The notes beneath the pieces were generated by a model. It was not told the DNA's origin. It ran no database searches and saw only the letters and a list, made by a program, of their open reading frames with translations. DNA of 64,000 bases from Acidithiobacillus sulfurivorans (GTDB taxonomy: Bacteria; Pseudomonadota; Gammaproteobacteria; Acidithiobacillales; Acidithiobacillaceae), in assembly GCF_018853815.1 (NCBI RefSeq), contig NZ_JAAOMP010000096.1, forward strand, positions 1 through 64,000, given 5' to 3'. The position numbers and the translations under genes are program-made. The first letter of the stretch is position 1; each line of letters opens with the position of its first letter. This document shows, in pieces, positions 17,449 to 26,500 of the stretch.

Positions 17449-18855
17449 TTATTCTGCAATGTTAGGGGCTTTGCTTTTAACAGCACATACACCCCTGACG
17501 TCCCCAAAAATTCTCTCAGCTGGTCTTGAAACAAATCGATACAGCATAGACAGCAGTACACCTGTAGCCGCGCCCAGAAGTGGGGAAATATCATTCCCAT
17601 GCAGCCATTGCGCACCCGGGCCTTCCCACAAAGGATTATTTGAAAACAGAATGGTAACTAGAATACCAAAGCCCAATATAAGCACATTTGCACCATATTT
17701 TTGCTGACGCACAGTCCCGTGGAGCGCCTCTGGAACAACGTCCATTAAAACATAGACAATCATGATGCCGGTCCAAGGCGCCGCAACTATAATCAACAAA
17801 TCCAGAAAGGTTTGAAAAGAGTCCCAAAATGAGGGTGCTATAAACAGCATATAAATCCCGACCAGGGTTGCCAAAAATGCATCCATGATGGTAAATTTCT
17901 TGCGGTCCAAATCTTTGCCTACGACGACTGCCAGACTGAATGCAGAACTGTAGGAGTTCAAAAAATTGGAGGCGAGAAGACCCATAACTGCAAACAGACA
18001 GAAACCCAAGTACAACAACGTATTTCCTAATCCTCGTGCCGCAATAGTGATCCCTGATGGGCCTACCTGTATCCCACCATGCACATAAAGCGTAATAGCC
18101 AGAGCCAAAATCAGGGCACCACCGACAAAACCACCCAAGCTGGGCCAGAGCGCAATTTGGGTGAGACTGCTGTCGCGACGGATATAGCGCGAGTAATCCG
18201 AGGCAAACATCGTCCAGGAAAAAGCACCGCCCATCAATGCCAATGAAATACCCCCTAAAGCTTGTAACCCATTAAAATGTCCTGAAGCCGGAATAGCTGT
18301 TAAAGCCTCACCCCCGTGTAACCAAATTAATATAGCGATGGCGAATAAAGCCAGAAATAAGGCACCCACCGTTTGTGCCGAAACAATAGCGCCATAGCCA
18401 ATTATTGGAACCACAAAATCGGCACATACCGCAATAAGAAGTGCGACATAAAGACTCTGTTCAGGAGAAACCAATGCATAGGTATTCAACACACTACGTA
18501 GAATATAAACCACCAAAACCAGCACCACCGCCTGCCAGCCAATCTGGGAGAGCCAATTACTGAACGAGATGAATTTGTTGAATGGCTTTCCAAAGACCCT
18601 TGCCGAAATAGCCATGGTCGGGATGCCATACACAAAACCAGGAATACTGAGAATGCCAACTGCGAAAAAAAGCAGGGAAGCCAGCAGAACCACCCATAAA
18701 AAGGGTGCCAATGGGAACATTTGCGCGATCAATACCCCCACCGGAAGGCTGGAAGCTGTCATAGTGGCAGCCAACCAGATCAGCGCAACCTTTGGGGCAG
18801 TACTGGTGCGTTCGTTATCTCTGGTTGCGCTGATGGAATGGGAATCGCTCATCAT
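17449..18855 (-). CDS. NCS1-family nucleobase permease
   Basis: 468 aa integral membrane protein with about 12 hydrophobic segments. It resembles the cytosine/purine/allantoin (CodB-type) NCS1 transporters, for example ATMTASSLPVGVLIAQ in the first helix and SWTMFASDYSRYIRR in the middle. It is likely a proton- or sodium-coupled importer of a purine base or hydantoin-like compound across the inner membrane. It sits between tonB (20 bp) and guaD (12 bp), suggesting guanine, adenine or xanthine as cargo. Confidence 0.85.
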   Translation of the reverse strand: MMSDSHSISATRDNERTSTAPKVALIWLAATMTASSLPVGVLIAQMFPLAPFLWVVLLASLLFFAVGILSIPGFVYGIPTMAISARVFGKPFNKFISFSNWLSQIGWQAVVLVLVVYILRSVLNTYALVSPEQSLYVALLIAVCADFVVPIIGYGAIVSAQTVGALFLALFAIAILIWLHGGEALTAIPASGHFNGLQALGGISLALMGGAFSWTMFASDYSRYIRRDSSLTQIALWPSLGGFVGGALILALAITLYVHGGIQVGPSGITIAARGLGNTLLYLGFCLFAVMGLLASNFLNSYSSAFSLAVVVGKDLDRKKFTIMDAFLATLVGIYMLFIAPSFWDSFQTFLDLLIIVAAPWTGIMIVYVLMDVVPEALHGTVRQQKYGANVLILGFGILVTILFSNNPLWEGPGAQWLHGNDISPLLGAATGVLLSMLYRFVSRPAERIFGDVRGVCAVKSKAPNIAE

Positions 18856-18875
18856 ATTTCTCCAACTGGCCTGGC

Positions 18876-19637
18876 TTAGTTTGAACTCGCACCAACTTCG
18901 ACGGGTATCTGAAAAATCGTGTTCTGCTTGGGCATTTTCTTCAGAAATGGTGGGAAACTCCCGCTCTCTACCGCTGCCAGCGCAGCACGATTGACCGCCG
19001 ACAACGGACTGGGATCAATGATCTTGGCCCAAAGCACTTTCCCTGAAGGCGATACCTCAAACTGAACGGTCGCCTTCCCTTTCAAACCCATCGCCTTCAG
19101 CTCTGCTGGAACATGCAGATTCTGCTGAATCATCGGTCGTAACAATCCCACGTATCTCCCCATCAAAGAGGCCGTCTGTGCTGCCGATAACAGTGGCGGT
19201 GCGGGCGGTGGCGGTGTCACGACCGGCTTGGGCGGTACTGGCGGGGCCGGAGGAACCGGAACCGGCTTGGGTGCAGGTGGCGTCACCGTTTTTACGGGTG
19301 GTGTCGGTACCGGTACCGGCTTAGGCGGAATCACAACCCGGGGGTGAGGCCGTGGCGGTGGGGGGGTTACATGCTGCACTACCGGCTTCGGAGGTACCGG
19401 TTTCGGTTGCGGGATGACCTTCGGTGGGGGCGGCGGCAATGAAACAACCTGCACCGCAATCACATGCTCCTTGGGTTTAATCACTGGCGGCGTGGGCGTC
19501 GCTTGACCATACCATACCAGGCCCAGTACCAGCATAATCTCAACGGCAACCGCAGCACTCAGCGCATATTTGAACTGGTGGTCCTTGGGTTGGGGCATCA
19601 ATGTAAAATTACCATTTTCAGTGATCATGCTCGCCAT
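18876..19637 (-). CDS. tonB: TonB energy-transducing protein
   Basis: 253 aa. A single N-terminal membrane segment lies at residues 24-44, followed by a long Pro-rich periplasmic spacer (about 60-155, many PP, KPV and PVP steps). The C-terminal TonB domain carries LMGRYVGLLRPMIQQNL and GKATVQFEVSPSG. It couples the ExbBD proton channel to outer-membrane receptors. Being first in a transcript with purine genes is unusual and suggests a dedicated system for the receptor at 81-2408, which carries the same promoter element. Confidence 0.9.
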   Translation of the reverse strand: MASMITENGNFTLMPQPKDHQFKYALSAAVAVEIMLVLGLVWYGQATPTPPVIKPKEHVIAVQVVSLPPPPPKVIPQPKPVPPKPVVQHVTPPPPRPHPRVVIPPKPVPVPTPPVKTVTPPAPKPVPVPPAPPVPPKPVVTPPPPAPPLLSAAQTASLMGRYVGLLRPMIQQNLHVPAELKAMGLKGKATVQFEVSPSGKVLWAKIIDPSPLSAVNRAALAAVESGSFPPFLKKMPKQNTIFQIPVEVGASSN

Positions 19638-19702
19638 CTGCTGTCATCCTGTTTTTTGATCCATGCAAAACAATGAAATATTCTTCAGAGAACTTGCGCT
19701 GC

Positions 19703-20101
19703 TCAGGTCGCTTTCGCCGCAATCCCTATACCTGTCACCCCGGCTTTCTGACACACATCCATGACCTGTACAAAATCTTTAAAAGGCACCATCTTGTCCG
19801 CTGCAATCGTGACCTGCGTGTGTTTAGTGTCACCATCAGCCCCCAGAAAACTTTGCAGCTCGCCCAGGCTCATTTTTTTACCTTTCACAACCACGCTACC
19901 ATCCTGCACAATGTTCAAGACGAAATGTGGATGCGGTAATACTTTCGTTTCGCTGGATGTGGGTAAATGCAGCTTGAGGCCTTTATCGGTAATCATCTGC
20001 AAAGTGATCATGATGAAAAAAACCAAGAGAAAGAGCATGACATCAATCATCGGGATGATTTCGACACGCCCTTTTTTACGGGGACGGCGCTGGGGTAGCA
20101 T
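19703..20101 (-). CDS. exbD: ExbD biopolymer transport protein
   Basis: 132 aa. A short basic cytoplasmic N terminus (RRPRKKGRVEIIPMIDVM, with the membrane Asp required for proton use) is followed by one membrane helix and a small periplasmic domain. It is a partner of ExbB and TonB, encoded in the order exbB-exbD-tonB with gaps of 49 and 65 bp. Length and layout are normal for the family. Confidence 0.92.
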   Translation of the reverse strand: MLPQRRPRKKGRVEIIPMIDVMLFLLVFFIMITLQMITDKGLKLHLPTSSETKVLPHPHFVLNIVQDGSVVVKGKKMSLGELQSFLGADGDTKHTQVTIAADKMVPFKDFVQVMDVCQKAGVTGIGIAAKAT

Positions 20102-20150
20102 AGGAAACTCCTTATCCTAACAAACGAATAATCTATAAGTTTTCAATTTA

Positions 20151-20849
20151 TTAAGCAGGTACTTTGCTGACTTTATTGGTCTGTTGGGCTGAGAAGCCTT
20201 CTTCCAGAACAACGGGAGCCCCATCCAGCCGATTCATCAATACCAATTTGAGCGATTCCAGTTGAAAAATCGTTTTCTCAATGGAGTTATTGAACGCATT
20301 GAAGCTCAGCAAGCCGAGCATTGCGATAAACAGACCGGAAGCCGTTGCAATAAGCGCATCAGCCACACCACCCGTTACCGAAGTGGCGTCATGTCCAGGT
20401 GCCGCCAGTATCGAAAAAGCATGGAACATACCCAAAATCGTGCCAAACAAGCCCAAAAGTGGGGCCAGCGTGACAATCGTATCCAGAATCCACAAGCGTT
20501 TATCCAGACTGGGAGTGGTCAGAAAAATAGCTTCGTCCAAGCGGTTCGCAAAAGCTTCCCCCCTGGCACTGCCATAGTGGTGGATCAGATTAAAGTGGCG
20601 CAGAGCGACACCAATTAGTGCTTCTTCTGGTAAGCCCTTGGCCATGCCGGATAGCGCTTCCAGATCAGGACGCCGTAACTTGCCCTGGTTAGAAATTCCC
20701 CACAGTATTTTCTTTCCCTTGCTGATGGCATTGCGGAGATACCAACCACGATCAAAAATTACCGCTAACTCGACGACAAACAAGAACATCAAAACGTATA
20801 AAACGCCATCAGAGTAATTTGCAAGATGTACGATGTAAGCAAATGACAT
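20151..20849 (-). CDS. exbB: ExbB/TolQ-family proton channel protein
   Basis: 232 aa with three membrane segments: an early one (about 12-30) and two late ones around TLAPLLGLFGTILGM and ALIATASGLFIAMLGLL, the MotA/TolQ/ExbB channel signature. It is the first gene of the 18-gene minus-strand run and lies behind a candidate LysR-type operator at 20988-21029. Because tonB and exbD follow and no tol-pal genes are present, ExbB rather than TolQ is the better name. Confidence 0.9.
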   Translation of the reverse strand: MSFAYIVHLANYSDGVLYVLMFLFVVELAVIFDRGWYLRNAISKGKKILWGISNQGKLRRPDLEALSGMAKGLPEEALIGVALRHFNLIHHYGSARGEAFANRLDEAIFLTTPSLDKRLWILDTIVTLAPLLGLFGTILGMFHAFSILAAPGHDATSVTGGVADALIATASGLFIAMLGLLSFNAFNNSIEKTIFQLESLKLVLMNRLDGAPVVLEEGFSAQQTNKVSKVPA

Positions 20850-20987
20850 AAATAGAACCCCATGTTAGGTGATGAAGAAAACTACCAAGCACAGATATTG
20901 CAGGAAGCATGCCACCCACTGAATCTGCACCCGATTGGGTGATTTATTCTCTATTTGGTGGAGATATGCCATCCTGTTCGGGCAGTT

Positions 20988-21029
20988 TCAGTGCAAACAA
21001 GGCAGCAATGCACCATATTGGTGCGTTGC
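20988..21029. promoter_or_regulatory. Candidate LysR operator upstream of exbB
   Basis: The 331-bp region between exbB (-) and the APC permease (+) contains TCAGTGCAAA-N11-TGCAC (20988-21013), identical in fixed bases and spacing to 2522-2547 before the TonB receptor. It overlaps a second near-perfect inverted repeat, GCAATGCACCA (21005-21015) / TGGTGCGTTGC (21019-21029). It lies about 140 bp upstream of the exbB start, a usual distance for a LysR-type activator site. I see nothing else supportable in this gap. Confidence 0.5.
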
Positions 21030-21180
21030 GGTCATTCAGTTTTTCTAACGATTAAAATGATGCGCGGATTGACAGGTTCCATAAAGTTCTTTTTTGGCGT
21101 GCATTCATGACCAAAAAGTCAACACAGACCACTCAAGTCCAAGCAGCGTGAATTCATTAGTCAGGGAGGACCCTTCCAAC

Positions 21181-22767
21181 GTGGTCAAAAAACTAAAAAG
21201 AGAAGTAGGATTCTCAGGCCTTATTTTTGCCAGCCTGGGAGGCATTATCGGATCCGGCTGGTTGTTCGGCCCACTGAATGCGGCCCATATTGCGGGTCCC
21301 CTCAGCATTTTTTCGTGGTTAATTGGTGCGGTGACCATTCTGTTTCTGGGGCTCACCTACGCCGAAGTCGGCCCGTTATTTCCGCGTGCGGGTGCCGCTG
21401 CGCATATCGCCAATGTGGTTCATGGCAATCTGCTTGGTAAAATCTGGGCTTGGCTGCTGTTCATGTTTTATATTGCCATTGCTCCTGTGGAAGTCATTGC
21501 GGTACTCACCTATGCCAACAACTATATTCCTGGCCTTTTACTGGATAACACGGGTCTACTCAGCGGATTTGGTCTGATTGCCGCCGTCGTTCTGCTGGGA
21601 CTGATGTTCTTGCTGAACTTCCTGGGCATCAAACGGGTCACCCAGATTTTCACCAGCCTGGGGTGGTGGAAGCTGGCGGTTCCTGTCCTGACCATCATCG
21701 TGCTGGTAGCATTTTCCTATCATCCGGAAAATCTTCATATCATGCATATGAAGGAAAATGTGCATGGCATGTTTGTGGCTGTGGCTTCTTCCGGCATTGT
21801 CTTCAGTTATTTAGGCTTCAGACAGGCCATTGAATTAGGTGGAGAAAGCAAAAATCCAGGCAAACACATTCCCTTGGCGGTAATAGGCTCCATCGTTATT
21901 GGTGGCTGTCTTTATGTAGCCCTGCAATGGGCCTTTCTGGTCAGCATGCCACCCGATCAACTCACTCAGGGCTGGACCAAGCTCAGTTTCACTGGAGTAT
22001 TTGGTCCCTTCGCGGCAGTTGCCGGCATGCTCGGGATTACCTGGCTGGCGGTGCTGATTTATGCAGATGCGCTCATTTCTCCCGGTGGCACGGCTCTTGT
22101 GTATGCGACCTCAGCAGCGCGCGCCGTAGTCGCCAATGGGGAAGTCAAGGCAGGTCCGAGCTTCTTCACCAAAATCAGTGAAGGCGGCGTGCCCTGGGTT
22201 GGTGTCATTGTCGCTTATGTCATTGGCTGTCTGTATTTTCTGCCTTTTCCTTCCTGGCAAAAGCTGGTGGGCTTCATTACCACCATTTCAGTCATCACCT
22301 ACGGCATTGGTCCCATCGTCTTGTTGCAGTTGCGCCGTTCTGTGCCGGACCTGAAGCGACCCTTCCGCCTTTGGGGAGCGCACATTATCGCCCCCATTGC
22401 CTTTATTCTCTCCTCACTGGTTGCGTATTGGGGTGGTTTGCAGGCGCTTTCCTATATTTTTGGCGTACTGTTTGCCATCCTCTTCATTTACTGGATGGTG
22501 CACCTGCTTCGGGGTAAATCCGGTGATAAGCCCCTCGGTTTCAAACATATTACCTGGATATTTCCCTATTTTATCGGGCTCTGGGTACTTTCCTGGTTTG
22601 GACCCAAGGTGTTGGGGGGAACAGGGAACATTCCTTTCTACCTGTCCATGGTTTTAGTCGCCATTCTGGCCATTATCTGCATGATCTGGGCACTGAAAGT
22701 CACCGTTCCGGATGGTCGCGTTACCGATTATTTTGCGGCCATGGATCATGAAGGCATAGACCTGTAA
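21181..22767 (+). CDS. APC-family amino acid/amine permease
   Basis: 528 aa from GTG at 21181, chosen because AGGGAGG lies 11 bases upstream. A TTG at 21094 or a GTG at 21148 would extend it in frame. It is a membrane protein with about 12-14 hydrophobic segments. The APC signature in helix 1 is FASLGGIIGSGWLFGP, and SYLGFRQAIELGGESKNPGKHIP is the loop typical of amino acid-polyamine-cation transporters. It is divergent from the purine operon, so the shared intergenic region could regulate both. The substrate is unknown. An out-of-frame ATG at 21107 gives only a 14-residue peptide, so an upstream frameshift cannot be excluded. Confidence 0.82.
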   Translation: MVKKLKREVGFSGLIFASLGGIIGSGWLFGPLNAAHIAGPLSIFSWLIGAVTILFLGLTYAEVGPLFPRAGAAAHIANVVHGNLLGKIWAWLLFMFYIAIAPVEVIAVLTYANNYIPGLLLDNTGLLSGFGLIAAVVLLGLMFLLNFLGIKRVTQIFTSLGWWKLAVPVLTIIVLVAFSYHPENLHIMHMKENVHGMFVAVASSGIVFSYLGFRQAIELGGESKNPGKHIPLAVIGSIVIGGCLYVALQWAFLVSMPPDQLTQGWTKLSFTGVFGPFAAVAGMLGITWLAVLIYADALISPGGTALVYATSAARAVVANGEVKAGPSFFTKISEGGVPWVGVIVAYVIGCLYFLPFPSWQKLVGFITTISVITYGIGPIVLLQLRRSVPDLKRPFRLWGAHIIAPIAFILSSLVAYWGGLQALSYIFGVLFAILFIYWMVHLLRGKSGDKPLGFKHITWIFPYFIGLWVLSWFGPKVLGGTGNIPFYLSMVLVAILAIICMIWALKVTVPDGRVTDYFAAMDHEGIDL

Positions 22768-22794
22768 GTAAGATTTGTTATTTGCTTGTTTGTC

Positions 22795-22818
22795 AGCCCC
22801 CTTTTCAGGGGGCTTTTT
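22795..22818 (+). terminator. Rho-independent terminator after APC permease
   Basis: Perfect 7-bp stem AGCCCCC (22795-22801) / GGGGGCT (22808-22814), loop TTTTCA, followed by a T-run. It lies 28 bp after the permease stop. Confidence 0.85.
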
Positions 22819-22856
22819 GTTATCATATCCAGCGTTCCTATAGCGGGGTGAAAATC

Positions 22857-22979
22857 ATGGGGCATTCAACATCCAGCGGGCCGAAAGAGCTTGAGCCATG
22901 CGTGCCGGTAACCGCCCCCCCATTATCTGAACATGTGGTCAGGCATTCCTGTTGTGCGGGCGGGTTGATTGCCCAATGA
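22857..22979 (+). CDS. Possible 40-aa Cys-containing small protein
   Basis: The ORF starts with ATG at 22857 preceded by a GGGGTG-type site 6 bases upstream, and ends at 22979. The 40-residue product has four features worth noting: a single early Cys, a late RHSCCAGG with adjacent cysteines, several prolines, and no membrane segment. No family recognised. It sits just after the terminator of the APC gene, so it would need its own promoter. It may be chance. Confidence 0.25.
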   Translation: MGHSTSSGPKELEPCVPVTAPPLSEHVVRHSCCAGGLIAQ

Positions 22980-23006
22980 ACCGGGAACCCGCCAGCTGGT
23001 ACCCGA

Positions 23007-23279
23007 CTATTCGACAACCACTTCCAGCGCCCCTACATCCAGAAAAGCCGCTTCCACCATCGCCGATTCTTTCTCGTCAAAACCATAAAACTCACAGGAG
23101 ATGACATCCTTCTCGGCAAAAATAGCGGGGCTGCACTGTAACGGCTGCTGCAACAGTTTTTGCAGTGCTGCATAGTAGTCAGGATGATCCGCATGCTTTT
23201 CCATCCCGGCCTCACGAATACTGGAAATGGCTTCCCTGGCGGCATTTTCATCGGCAAATAAAACTTTAAGGGCAAACAT
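23007..23279 (-). CDS. Hypothetical 90-aa protein
   Basis: 90 aa from ATG at 23279 with AGGAG five bases upstream. It looks like a small soluble alpha/beta protein: N-terminal strand FALKVLFADE, a helical middle with HPDYYAALQKLLQQ, and C-terminal acidic strands ending in LEVVVE. It has two Cys (PLQCSPA and VISCEF). Not recognised. It is isolated, with about 250 bp of upstream sequence (23280-23536) in which I see no other feature. Confidence 0.6.
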   Translation of the reverse strand: MFALKVLFADENAAREAISSIREAGMEKHADHPDYYAALQKLLQQPLQCSPAIFAEKDVISCEFYGFDEKESAMVEAAFLDVGALEVVVE

Positions 23280-23536
23280 GAACACTCCTATTATTTAACG
23301 GGAACAGTAATAAACAAAACAACGACATCGCAGCAATTAAATAGGCCGAAACGAAAATCTACTGCAAACAGTATATCACGCATTACTTCTTCTGAAATTA
23401 TCTATCATTTCCACGTTGTTCTCCGAACACGTTTAAACTATTATTCGAAATTATCAATAACCGCTGATTTTATCTTTTTCTGGTAGTCATTTACACATCT
23501 TGACGATCTATCCGGCCGATTATACAGAGAAAATAT

Positions 23537-26500
23537 ATGACTCAACATAAAATCAGTTCCCGGACCCTATGGATAGTCATCACATTACTGCTGGTTCTCA
23601 TCGCTTTGGCGGCCTGGGCTTTCAGCACCAGACAAAGCGCAACAACCCATTCGGCCCAAATCAATAACAGCCACCTATCCAAATCCCCAGATCATACCGG
23701 GGCTTTGACTACCTCGCTTCCTGCTGCATCGACCAGCCCTGCACAAAGCACTACTACCGTTCCGGTCATCCATTTGTCCCATGTTCTGCCCGGTCTGGGT
23801 AATGACGCAGAAAACTATGCCAGCACGCTGGAGTATTCGGCGCTGGGCCAGAGTTTTCGCAACAATTGTCAGGATAAGGAAAAAGCCATTCATAATGCCC
23901 TGCAATCCGGAAATACGGCTCAGGCTGCAGCCCTGCAGGACCAATATGAAAGCTGGAAACAACAACAGCGTAGCGACGCGCTCAGCAAGGCCAATCAGGC
24001 CTACTCGGCAGGAGACTGGTCTTCAGCTGTCAAGGACTATCAACAACGCATTGCCCTCGGAGACAATACTGACCCACAAATCTGGTGGCATCTGGCCGAT
24101 GCCTTGCAAAAGCGGGATAGGACCTCTGCAAAAGAGACTAAATATGCTGCTTATCTGGCTTATAATCGCAATATCTACAGCCAGAAACCAGATGTCACCC
24201 GCCTGCTTCCGACTTTGCAGCTTCTGCAGAAAGCACTGGCTGCAGAGGACGATCATCTCGGTGAAATTCATTTACTTGAGGCCATGTATCGTGCTTATCC
24301 CGGCAATGCTCAAGTGGCTGTCGACCTGAAAAAAACCGTAATGCACTATGGTTTCAAGGTTCAGAAAATTACGCCTGATACCAACCAGTTCCCCACCCGT
24401 ACCTGCGTCCGCTTTACAGCACCACTGTCCGAGGCCCCGGATTTTCATGCCAGCAACTGGGTGACTTTTTCGCCCGCCCAAGCGCATGTTGCAGTGGTTC
24501 GCGAAAATGGCGGCATCTGCATCAGCGGCCTGCCCGCTGGCAGCAGTACCCAAATGCATATCCGTGCGGGCCTGCCAGCCATTGCCGGAGCTGTTCTGAG
24601 CAGCGCGCAAACGGTCACCTTGACCCTGCCCAATCGTTCTCCCAGCATCATCACCGATACCGGACGCTTCATTATTCCGGCATCGCTGCCCCCCGCCGTA
24701 GGTTTTTCCAGTATCAATATTTCCAGGGTTAAATTGAAAATCAATCGGGTACCAGAACGTGCCTTGCTGGCTTTTGTGGCCAACCACCCCCTGCTGAACC
24801 AGGACGACAGCGAATCCACCCTGAACAACCAGAATAGCCTGACGATTTGGCAAGGCAGCGCAGATATTCCGCATTTCAGCGCCAACCGCTTGATGCACAG
24901 TATATTGCCACTGCCCAAAATCCTGCAGAAACCCGGGCTCTATGCCATTGAGATCAGTCCGGGAGATGGTACGCCCAACCCCAACGGCGGCCTGAACAGC
25001 GTGCAACTGGTATTGCGCACCAATCTGGCACCCACCGTCTGGCAGGGCCGTAACGGATTATATGTGCAGATCCGCCATTATACGGATGCCAGCCCCTGGA
25101 GTGGCGTCAGCGTGAAACTCATTGCCCAGGACAATGATATCCTCCAGACCGTCCAGACCAACGCCGATGGCATTGCCTTTTTCCCCCAACCCATTCTCCA
25201 GGGCAGTGGTGGACAAAGCCCGGCTGCCCTGCACATCTATGGACCGGATAATGAATTTACCTTGTTCAATCTCGAAAACTCGTCGCTGAACTTGTCCGGG
25301 CGCGGCATTTCCGGACGTTCGGCACTGCAACCGGTCAGTCCATTCCTGTGGCTGGACCGGGGCATTTATCGCCCCGGCGAGACGGTCCATGTGGCGGCCA
25401 TTTATCGCAGCGCCGCAGGTCAGCCACTGAATTTGCCTCTGCATCTCATTGTGCGGCGGCCCGGTGGGCAGGTATTTCTGGATACAGTTCCAAAATTGTC
25501 TGACGATGATGCCATTGCCGTACCCGTCAAGCTGCCCTTGGCCGCTCAGGATGGCAACTGGAGTGTGAGTCTGGCGACAGGTCTCAAGGAGCCTGCCCTG
25601 GCGCAGGAAAGCTTTACCGTATCTGCCTTTGTACCGCCAACTCTGGCTGTCAAACTGGGAACAGCCAAGCCCATTCCGGCCGGACAAGCCCTGCAGTGGC
25701 CGGTAGAGGCACGTTATCTTTATGGTGCTCCGGGTGCGCATTTGTCGGGAACGGCACGGATCAGCCTGAGCAGTGATCCTACACCCTATCCGCAATGGCA
25801 GAACTATCAGTTCGGACTACATAGCGAAATATTTACCGCCCCGGTCCAGGAGCCAACACTGCCGGACACCGATGCTGAAGGCCAGACACAAGTACCCGTC
25901 AATTTAAAGCAACTACCTAATAGCACGCGTTTTCTGGAAGCCCATGTCGCGGTTTCCATCAATGAGCCTTCTGGCCGTCCGGTGAGCAGCGAAATCATTT
26001 TGCCGGTGACTCCCGACCACCCACTCATTGGCATCGAAAATGCCTTTAAAAATGACACGGTAGCCGCAGGGAAAATACCGGAATTTCATATTGTGGCTTT
26101 GGCACCAGACGGCAAGCCCAGCGCCATGCCCGTACAAATCGAGGTAGTCCGACAGTCTTCGCAATGGAACATATCCATGCAACACGGCGTAGCCAGCTGG
26201 GGATATAGCTACGTTGACCATCCTGTACTGAAGAAAAATATCAGCTTACCCGCCAGTCATGCCTATACCCTGCAATTGCCGGTACTGGATTATGGTCGTT
26301 ACCGACTGCGGGTCATTGAGGCACACGGTGGACTGGCGGCCAGTTCCGCGATTTTTTACTCCGGCTGGCAGACCAGTGCCAATCCGGGCGTACCCCAACG
26401 GGTTTCAGTACGCAGTAACACGGCAGAATATGCAGCAGGCAGCACGGCAGATATCCATATTGATGCCCCCTTTGGAGGCCCGGCCGTACTGGTGCTCGCC

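Noticed and set aside
19180-19460. Repeat array or CRISPR-like structure in the GC-rich, repetitive stretch
   Set aside because: It is the irregular Pro-rich coding region of tonB. No regularly spaced identical repeats were seen, and no CRISPR array was noticed in the window.
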